From: Kingdonia uniflora
Taxonomy: Eukaryota; Streptophyta; Magnoliopsida; Ranunculales; Circaeasteraceae
Length of the DNA stretch: 64,000 bases
Assembly (NCBI GenBank): GCA_014058105.1
Contig: JACGCM010002394.1
Coordinates: 1,612,001 to 1,676,000 of the forward strand
Direction of reading: 5' to 3'
Position 1 is the first letter of the stretch. The number at the start of each line of letters is the position of its first letter. Below, piece by piece: positions 56,703-64,000 of this stretch. The notes under the pieces were generated by a model. The model searched no databases and was not told the origin of the DNA. It saw only the letters and a program-made list of their open reading frames with translations. Both the position numbers and the translations under genes were made by a program.

Positions 56703-57231
56703 GTATACTTGTTAAGTAGTGACTAAAAGTAAATCAAGATAGTAAGGATTTTGTTTGTCTGATGAATACTTGACAAGTATAGATCGAAATCTAATCAAAT
56801 AGTAAAGAAATTGTTTGTCTGATGGATACTTGAGAAGTACAGATCGAGATCAAATTAAATAGTAATAAGATTGTTTGTCTGATGCATACTTGAAAAGTAT
56901 AAATCGAGATTAAATCAAATAGTAATGAGATTGTTTGTCTGATGTATACTTGAAAAGTACAGATCGAGATCAAATCAAATAGTAATGAGATTGTTTGTCT
57001 GATGTATACATGAAAAGTATAGATCGAGATTAAATCAATTAGTAATGAGATTATTTGTCGGATGTATACTTGAAAAGTATAAATCGGGATCAAATCAAAT
57101 AGTAATGAGATTGTTTGTCTGATATATACTTAAAAAGTATAGATCGAGATCAAATTAAATAGTAAAGTGAGTGTTTCTCTGATGTATACGTGAAAAGTAT
57201 AGATCGAGATCAAATCAAATAGTAATGAGGA
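56703..57231. repeat. 60-bp tandem array in element D
   Basis: About eight and a half units of exactly or almost 60 bp share TTGTTTGTCTGATG, TACTTGAAAAGTATAGATCG and AGATCAAATCAAATAGTAAT. The array lies between the integrase stop and the extra gene end. Arrays in this region are known from Tat/Ogre elements. The minus frame 57093-56791 is its translation and not a gene. Confidence 0.9.
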
Positions 57232-57295
57232 AACTGATAACTAAGTCTGTTTATTTGAATTGATAAAAAATAGTTACAGTGTATTATCTGTAAAA

Positions 57296-58420
57296 CTAAT
57301 TTAGTTGAGCAGTGTTCCATAGATATTCCAGCTGTATTTCATCTTCAATCATCAACCAATAAGTCCTATTATCTATTTTGTTACTGACAATATATGGCCC
57401 TTCCCAGTTTTGTGACAATTTTCTAGAATTTTTAGGCCGAGTACTATCTTGGATCCGTCGTAAGACAAGGTCTCCAATACCAAATTTTCGTTCCCAAACT
57501 TTCTGGTGGTATGCTTTTTTCAAGGTATCAGGGTATCTTCCTTAATTCACAATGGCCTTGTCTCTGGTTTCCTTGATCCAATTGAGGTTGTAAAGGAGAC
57601 TGAGTTTATTTTCTTCGTCTGGAGTTTTTTATCGAGTACTGGGTAGATCTTGGTCCGAAGGTATGACTGCTTCAGTGCCAAAAGCCATTATGAATGGAGT
57701 GCAGCCTGTTGAGACTCAAGGTGTGGTGCAGTAGGCCTAGAGAACACTGAGCAATTCATCAACCCATCGCCCATTCTTGTTGTCAAGACGCTTGCATAAT
57801 CCTGATTTGATGCTTTTGTTTATGGCTTCGGCTTGTCCATTGCCTTAAGGATAATATGGTGTGGATGTTGTGAGTTAAAATTTGTATTTATGGAAGAAAA
57901 CAAGTACTTTGGCACTGATGAACTGTTTGCCATTATCAGAACGTATCATATGTGGACAACCAAGCCTGGTGATGATGTTCTCTCAAAGGAACTTGATAAC
58001 TTCGTTTTTGTCAGTATGACAAAGAGGAACTGCTTCAACCCACTTTGTGAAGTAATCAGTGGCAACTAGGATGAACCTTCTGTTTCCTGATACTGGATGG
58101 AAAGGTCCAATGATGTTAATGCCCCATCATTTGAATGGCTAGAGAACATTACTGATATGGAAGTCTAAGACTGGGTTTTTGATGTCTTGGGCATGGATTT
58201 GGCATTTGTAGCATTTTTGAAGAAAGTCTTTACAGTCCTGTCTTATCTTAGGCCAATATAGCCCTTATGTAAAAGTGCATTGTCCTAACGATCTTCCTGA
58301 AACATGTGCTCCACAGATACCTTCATGAAGTTTTTAGATTTTAATTTGAGCTTGTTTTTGAGAAATGCATTTGATAAGTGGTCCCCCACTTGTGATTCGA
58401 TATAAGATATGACCTTGGAT
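57296..58420 (-). pseudogene. Element D integrase, broken by stop codons
   Basis: On minus: zinc-binding HEGICGAH with CYKC (58330-58200), then the core: FILVATDYFTKWVEAVPLCH (first Asp), GCPHMIRSDNGKQF (second Asp), GNGQAEAINKSIKSG (Glu), WVDELLSVL, VSTGCTPFIMAFGTEAVIPS. The C-terminal part is 57523-57296: WERKFGIGDLVLRRI, KLSQNWEGPYIVSNKIDNRT, WNTAQLN. All three catalytic residues are present. About seven in-frame stops interrupt it, at positions where relatives have Trp, Gln or Arg (for example LWAYRTTP reads L-stop-AYCTTP). It would insert the cDNA into the chromosome. Confidence 0.88.
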
Positions 58421-58450
58421 AGTGAATCCGGGGTAATTGGTCAGAAGTGA

Positions 58451-59709
58451 TCAAGCTTCTTCTTTGTTACTGGGGAGGATGTTGGAATTGAGGTATGCAT
58501 AAAATGATCTTCTCCAGTCTTCAGGATCGTCATCTTCAGCAATGGTGATCTGGAGTATTGATAGTATATCAAGGCTGGAATGCTCGATGATTTCAATTTC
58601 TAAAGATCTTTTTTCACTCTCTCCCAATATTGCAACGATATAAGCTAAAGTATCGACATGTCGATTTTCCAATCGAGGTAGGTAAGAAATTGTTGTATGT
58701 TTGAATCTCTACATCTTTTCTTCAACCATAGCTGTGTAATCAACCATTTTTCCCGTTGTTTTGAAAGTTTTGTTGTAATGATTTGCCAAGAGTAAAGAAT
58801 CGACGTAGACTGCTAATTCTTATGCTCTGAGAGTAAGTGCGAGATCGAGACCATGTAAGATTCCTTCATATTCGGTCTTATTGTTGGTGGCATAGAAGCT
58901 GAGTTTGATAGCTTTTTCAATTCAATTGTTGGAAGGCGTGACGAGATGATGCCAATCCTCAATCCTTGTGGTCTGGCTGACCCATCTGTAAAATATCGCC
59001 AACCAGAGCTTTTGGACTATGCGTCTGGTTCTACTATTGAGTCATCTGTAAAGATTTCTTCGAGTTCTTCCCAATTGAGGTCTTCAACGGGATAGTCTGC
59101 CAAAATGTCAGCCACTGCTTATCCCATGACAGATATTTGGGATTAAAAGGAAATATCGTATTCGCCAAGAAAAACAGACCATTGCTGGATTCGTCGAGAT
59201 TTTTCTTTTTTGAAGAGTACAAGTTTGGGAGGGTATTTTGTGATGACTTTGATGGGATGAGCTTGAAAGTAGGGACAAAGTTTTTGGGAACTGTAGACTA
59301 GAGTGAGTAGCTATTTTTCTGTTATCGTGTACCTTTTTTTAGTAGGCATAAGTGTTTTGCTGATGAAATAAATTGGTTTTTCCACTCCTCCATCTTCTCG
59401 AATAAGGACGAAATATATCAAATCTTTGGTTATGGATACGTACATTATAAGGGATTCACCATCAATTGGAGTAATCATTATAGGAGGACGCCCCAAGTAT
59501 CGTTTAAGATCTTGGAAAGCCATCTCACAGTCAGAAGTCCAAATGACTTCCTTTTGCTGTTTGTTCAAAAGAGGAGAAGGGTTACCACAAAGAAGGAGGT
59601 AAAGGAGTTTGCATCGATTAGATGACTTTGAGATGTATATGTAAAGAGCAACAATTTTTCCTACAACTTTTTGAGCGTCTTCTTTTGTTCGAGGGGATGG
59701 CATTGTCAC
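58451..59709 (-). pseudogene. Element D RT C-terminus and RNase H domains
   Basis: The frame 59709-59311 reads MPSPRTKEDAQKVVGKIVAL, DCEMAFQDLKRYLGRPPIMI, DGGVEKPIYFISKTLMPTKK: RT thumb/connection and the first RNase H. Degenerate sequence near 59000-58800 covers the archaeal-type RNase H (NNKTEYEG-like near 58880). The frame 58672-58451 (MENRHVDTLAYIVAILGESE, DDDPEDWRRSFYAYLNSNIL) is the linker before integrase, as in element A (ENRHSDSLAYLAGVL). RNase H degrades the RNA template during cDNA synthesis. Stops and frameshifts are present. Confidence 0.82.
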
Positions 59710-60345
59710 GAGTGCTTTGATTTGTGCGGGATCAATTTCTATTCTTCTTTTGCTGACCAGATGTCTCAGAAATTTTCCTGATGCAACTCCGAATTGACAT
59801 TTCTCTGGGCTAAGTTTTATTTGGTACTTGCGAAGGATATCGAATATAGTTTGGAGGTTACTAGAGTGGTCCTCTCATTTCAGGCTTTTGCAAATCATAT
59901 CATCGATGTATGCTTCCATAATTGTGCCGAGATGATCTTTGAACATTTTAGTCACAAGTCTTTGGTAAGTAGCGCCTGTATTTTTTAAATTAAAAGGCAT
60001 GACCGTGTAATAGTAGAGACATCTTTCAGTGATGAAGGTTGTTTTTTCCTGATCTTCTTCGGCTAGTGGAACTTGGTTATAACTAGAGGCTACATCCATC
60101 ATAGAAAGAAGTTCGTGCCCTGCGACTGAGTCGAGAAGTTGTGGAATTAGTAGTAGCAGAAAATGTCTTTAGGTATGAACTTGTTGGGTTCAGTGAAGTC
60201 AACACAAACCCTGATTTTGCCATTTTTCTTTGGTACCGTTACGATATTAGAAACCAACTTCAGATATTTAGCTTCCCCAATAAATCCTACCCGAAGGAGT
60301 TTATCAATTTCTTTATTTACTGTATCGCGGAGTTGAGGGGCTAAA
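59710..60345 (-). pseudogene. Element D reverse transcriptase core
   Basis: On minus from 60345: PQLRDTVNKEIDKLLRVGFI, VSNIVTVPKKNGKIRVCVDF, then after disruption MMDVASSYNQVPLAEEDQEK, CLYYYTVMPFNLKNTGATYQ, RLVTKMFKDHLGTIMEAYID, DMICKSLK. YIDDM carries both catalytic Asp residues, and MMDVASSYNQV is the block with the first Asp (related elements have MDAxSGYNQI). The RT copies element RNA into cDNA in the particle. At least one stop (after FCYY) and a small change interrupt it. Confidence 0.88.
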
Positions 60346-61130
60346 TTATGTCATTTTTGAATGATAGCTTTGCTGCCTGGAAGGAGGTTGAGTCGGTGAC
60401 AAGCGATTGAAGAATCGATGTCGGGTATTTCTTGGAAAGTCCAGGCAAAAATGTCGATATTCTTCTTAAGTAGCTGTATCATGGCCTCTTTTTCATCGGT
60501 CGATAATTTAGAGCCGATGATGGTTGCGCGTCCCGGGCCATCGAGTTCAGCAGTTTCGACTATCTCGGTGTCATGCTGCTCAAATGTTGTTAATTCTTCT
60601 TGCTGTAGTTGCTATGCTTTGAGAAGTTTGGTTGTATGAGGGCTGGTTGTGGTATTTTTGCACATTCGTGCACTAGCTTAGCTGCCCATGATTTCATATA
60701 TTTCATGATCTATTGGAAAACGCAGTGCTAGATGATAAGTGGAAGACACTACTTTAATGGAATGCAACCAGCTTCGGCCCAAAATTCCCAAGTATTTGGA
60801 CTCTACATTGATGACAAGAAATTTTACAAATGTAGTTTCGGAACCTACCTGAAATGGCAGAGTGATTTATCTTGTGGCTGATTCTTTCAAACCATTGAAT
60901 CCTGTGATTGCTGTTGTCGAAGCGTTTACCAAATCTGTAAGGCCTAGGACTTCAATTGCTCTTCTAAATAATACATCTGTGGCGCTTTCAGTATCGATGA
61001 GAAGTGCATGTAAATAGTCCTGCCCGACTTTGAGCATTATGAAGAGAGGGTCATCATGGGGGTATTTGACGTGGCTTGTATCAAAGTCTTCGAAGGTAAT
61101 TTGGTAAGGACGCTTTGATTTACTTGTACA
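60346..61130 (-). pseudogene. Element D protease and linker
   Basis: On minus: DYLHALLIDTESATDVLFRR (active site near 60998-60990), LGLTDLVNASTTAITGFNGL, SKYLGILGRSWLHSIKVVSS. The linker follows: TEIVETAELDGPGRATIIGS, AMIQLLKKNIDIFAWTFQEI, PDIDSSIACHRLNLLPGSKA. The retropepsin DTGSA has become DTESA, a Gly-to-Glu change that would destroy catalysis. In-frame stops follow KESATR and IMGS. Confidence 0.82.
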
Positions 61131-61149
61131 AGGAAAATTTTTTGCTGAT

Positions 61150-62820
61150 TTTTTCTGAGGAGGTCATTTTACAGTAAGATGTAATCCTATCGTCTTATTT
61201 TCTTTTCTTCCCTTTCTCGATCTTAATCATGTATAGGTGGCAAGCTTGCCCTTGGGTCTGATTTTGCTCTACTTCTTTATTTTTTGCTTCATTATCGAGG
61301 AATTTTTGGATGTCGATGACATAATTGTAGAGTCTTTCAGCTAATAGGATGCGATGGAAGATTTGTATAAGGGAGTAACAAACATCAGTCTTAGGCTATG
61401 CACATTATAATACTGACATAGTGGTATATTGGGAAGATCAGGAATTGTCTGTGGTGCGTGATAACACATCTCCCTTTATCGTCGGCAAGATAGCGGAGAG
61501 AGTTGTTGTCATTGGTGGCAAAACTTGGACAGGTCTATCTGGTCTGCCGTCCCTTCTTCTATTGGTGTCGATATTTCTGTCGCGTTGTTAAGGCGCTCCA
61601 GGAGTGACTGTTAGCTGAGATGGGGTCGAAGATGTTTCTTGAGAATGGATTACAGATGAGCTTTTCATCTTATATTTCTTTGATCGCTCAAGTTCTTTGT
61701 AGTTATTAACCCCATCAATCATCTCAGTGACTGTACGCGGCTTGTATAAAGTAAGTTCTTCTTGAATTTTTAAGTCAATATCCAGGGCAGAGGTGAATGC
61801 TAGAACGACGATCTTAGGGTCTGAGTTCCCTATTTTTCTTATTTCCTGCAGAAAGCATTTATAAAAGTTTGTCAGGGTCTCTTTTGCATCTTGCTCGAAG
61901 TAAAACAAGGAGTCGACAACGATCTCTCGCTCTCCAGCATAAGCGTAATTGGATTTTAAAAGATGCCGCAACTGGCTAAACGTGGTCATGGAGGCCTCTT
62001 GGATAGTATGAAACTAATAGAGCGGTTCTTCCTTCAGGCTCATGTTGAATAGCCTATATAGCATGTGGTCAAGTTTGGAATATAATCCCACTGCGGCTTT
62101 GAAATGTCGAACATGCGTAAGTGGGTCAGTCAGGCCTGCATACTGAATAAATTTGGGCATATGGAAATTTTCCAGAATGGCCATAACTTCGAGGTGAGGG
62201 GAGATGAGGTTTATCTCGATTCTATCAAGTGCAGACTTTCAGCCTGGAATGTCAGAATTTATGGCCTGGATCCTGTTGCTGAGGTCGTCCAAGGTGACGA
62301 ATTGTTGCGGGGGAAGTGGTAAAGCTGTAATCTGAGAAACAAAATCCCCTTGTCCTTCTGGTCCCAATCGATCCCTATTCGGTCTTCTTTCAGGCGGGGG
62401 AGTTGGATGTCGAGAGGCTCTGTTTGGGTTCCCAAATCTGGATTGAGAAACACGATGCTCGTCTTCTCTTGGTGGATCGTTACGTTGAATTGCTCTTGAT
62501 CTATGCTCGCTTCAAGCAAGTGGAGGGGACGCTTGTCGACCGGTAAGCCGATCTTGCATTCTTCTTAGTTGTTCCATTTCTTTATGATATGTTTGGCTCT
62601 GTTGATCTAAGGCTTTCCACTGTTTGTCTCTCTCTGTTTGAAGAGCTTGAGCATGGACACGCTGATCTTCCATTCTTTAGGATTTTTCTGCAACTATCTG
62701 TTGCTGAAGCTCGAGTACGACACTGTGAAGATCAACAGTTTTTGACATTTCTTGATCTCTGATGGTACTGGAATGGCTTCTTAGGCTTATGTTTGTCATT
62801 GAACGGTGTTTAGATCAGTG
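61150..62820 (-). pseudogene. Element D gag
   Basis: The frame 61989-61588 reads MTTFSQLRHLLKSNYAYAGE, VVDSLFYFEQDAKETLTNFY, VVLAFTSALDIDLKIQEELT, MIDGVNNYKELERSKK, the plant Tat gag pattern (SLFYFxQxxxETLxxFYxRF). The upstream frame 62519-62259 covers the N-terminal region (DQEQFNVTIHQEK, PLDIQLPRLKEDR). It encodes the particle protein. No CCHC knuckle was seen. Frames are split by stops and shifts. Confidence 0.8.
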
Positions 62821-62844
62821 ATGGTAAAAAAAAAGTATGGTAAT

Positions 62845-62861
62845 TCCCACAGACGGTGCCA
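62845..62861 (-). other. Primer-binding site, element D
   Basis: On minus TTGGCACCGTCTGTGGGAAT follows the LTR: the A and B site TGGCGCCGTCTGTGGGA with one G-to-A change. Confidence 0.75.
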
Positions 62862-62863
62862 AT

Positions 62864-63400
62864 TATAGTGGCGTATTTTCTGGAAGGAAAATCTTCACCA
62901 ATACTTATTCGTAAAGAGAGTGCAATAAGACTAGATGAACAAGATTTACATGGAAAACTCAGTAAAGGCTGAGAAAAACCACGACCTCGAGAAGGATTTT
63001 GATGTAAAATCCAATAAAATGCAAGTTATTACACATTTTAGAGTGAAGGTAGGTGTTTGAAGTAAGAATAGTAAAAGATCGTGTGTTATAGTATCTATTC
63101 TCTGCCTGTATTTATAGTCATATAAGCAGCTTTACTAAAAGAAAGAAATAGTCTCCTATTCCGGGGCAAGTGGGCAAACTTTGCGGATCTTTAACAGTTT
63201 TCTCTTGACTAGGCTTCAACGGCTACTTTTGGTAGGTCAAGAACTTATAGTATCTTCTAGAATGCTGAGCTGTCTTCGACTACACCATGCTGGCTTGCGA
63301 GTGCTGAGCTGTCTTCGACAATATGGAGGATTGGCTTTACATGTCTTCAACTACATTTTGCTGGTTTACTCTTGCTGAATCTGGGGAATATGCTACTACA
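62864..63400 (-). repeat. 5' LTR of element D
   Basis: 537 bp, TATAGTGGCG...GCTACTACA (first G of TG mutated). On minus GACTATAAATACAGGCAG near 63103-63120 is the likely TATA box. GTCCT follows as target duplication. Confidence 0.9.
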
Positions 63401-63405
63401 GTCCT

Positions 63406-64000
63406 GGTGATGAATGAATAACTACATTTAAGACTTGTGAAGGTCTTTATGAGTGGCTTGTTATGCCATTCAGATTATCTAATGCTCAAAGCACCTTTAT
63501 GCGACTAATGAATCAGGTTCTGCAACCCTTCCTTGGTAAATTTGTTATTGTTTATTTTGACTATATTTTGATATTTAGTCGCAACTATAATGATCATCTT
63601 CTCATATTCACCAAGTGCTTCATACACTTCATGAACATGTTCTATATATCTATTTGAAGAAGTGTACTTTAATGACCAACCAAGTTCTATTTTTGGGTTA
63701 TGTCTTTTCTGAAAAAGGCGTTCATGTTGATGATGAAAAAGTAAAGCCTATTCGTGAATGGCCTACTCCTACTACTATTTGTGATATTCGTAGCTTTCAT
63801 GGTTTGGCTTCCATTTATAAACGTTTTGTCTAAAATTTTAACTCCATTGTAACACCTCTTACTGATTGTTTGAAATATGAGAAGTTTCATTGGACCGAAA
63901 TTGCTGATAAAATCTTCAATCTACTTAAAGAGAAGCTTTCCACTATACCTGTTCTTGCCTTGCCAGATTTTTCTAAACCTTTCAAGGTTGATTGTGATGC
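63406..64000 (+). pseudogene. Element E: Ty3/gypsy RT, second half and RNase H start (runs off window)
   Basis: It continues the frame broken at 50642: GDE, stop (Trp in relatives), [50 protein letters not shown]. After a shift near 63650 come KKCTLMTNQVLFLGYVFSEK, GVHVDDEKVKPIREWPTPTT, RSFHGLASIYKRFV, WTEIADKIFNLLKEKL, VLALPDFSKPFKVDCDA at the window end. The YFDD box reads YFDY, so one catalytic Asp is lost. It differs from the Tat elements in family and strand, and is closer to other plant Ty3/gypsy lineages such as chromoviruses. Confidence 0.9.

Larger units (their letters stand above)
50643..63400 (-). mobile_element. Element D: full-length Tat-like retrotransposon, 12.8 kb, inserted in the RT of E
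   Basis: LTRs of 544 and 537 bp (50643-51186, 62864-63400) are flanked by ATCCT (50638-50642) and GTCCT (63401-63405), a 5-bp duplication with one change. On minus the order is LTR, primer-binding site, gag, protease, RT, RNase H, integrase, a 60-bp tandem array, antisense extra genes (+), polypurine tract (51187-51200, GAATGGGGTGAT on minus) and LTR. It is the most complete element in the window, but all major genes carry stops. Confidence 0.92.

Noticed and set aside
56791..57093. Minus-strand ORF with repeated IYTFQVYIRQTISLLFDLIS-like peptides
   Set aside because: A translation of the 60-bp tandem array in element D.
57833..58069. Plus-strand 78-codon ORF in element D
   Set aside because: Antisense shadow of the integrase core (DYFTKWVEA to SDNGKQF).

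Overview
This is a stretch of plant nuclear DNA that consists almost entirely of transposable elements nested in one another and in decay. The evidence for a plant is the element mix: PIF/Harbinger, CACTA, MULE and Tat-like Ty3/gypsy elements. The LTR elements carry plant-type TGGCGCC primer-binding sites, and GT-AG introns are visible. I recognise no cellular housekeeping gene. I see no rRNA or tRNA gene, no CRISPR array and no operon. Nearly every coding region is a transposon pseudogene.

Layout. 1-4061: right-hand part of a PIF/Harbinger element, with ORF1 (+) and a transposase (-) converging; the left end lies outside the window. 4065-5475: unassigned, with a 172-bp tandem duplication. 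5481-10760: an LTR element with no coding capacity (562- and 560-bp LTRs) whose interior is largely three different tandem arrays. 11477-22918: Tat-like element A (- strand). 20942-35104: a large tandem duplication. It copied the right part of A plus about 820 bp of flank into a second unit, which now carries element B (23741-34284). Unit 2 was later split by a CACTA element (26364-32835), while A lost 2.1 kb by a microhomology deletion. 35105-35945: unassigned. About 35950-42489: 3' half of element C (+ strand) with its 3' LTR. 42969-50193: a MULE with 142-bp TIRs and a 9-bp target duplication. 50252-50642 and 63406-64000: one Ty3/gypsy reverse transcriptase (E), split by the insertion of element D (50643-63400, - strand).

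How it fits together. A, B and D carry gag, protease, reverse transcriptase, RNase H and integrase on one strand, as far as these survive. A, C and D also carry, on the opposite strand between pol and the 3' LTR, a cassette of extra genes. These are a small protein starting MVKTR (or a close variant) and a large spliced gene with a YGLxxPL...QLNRNVYE domain followed by coiled coil. TATA boxes stand in front of most of these genes, and the first intron of the large gene is shared by all three copies. This recurring antisense cassette is the most interesting thing in the window. Several genes (Harbinger transposase, D extra gene, D integrase) are broken almost only by nonsense codons, with few or no indels, as expected of elements silenced and decaying by point mutation.
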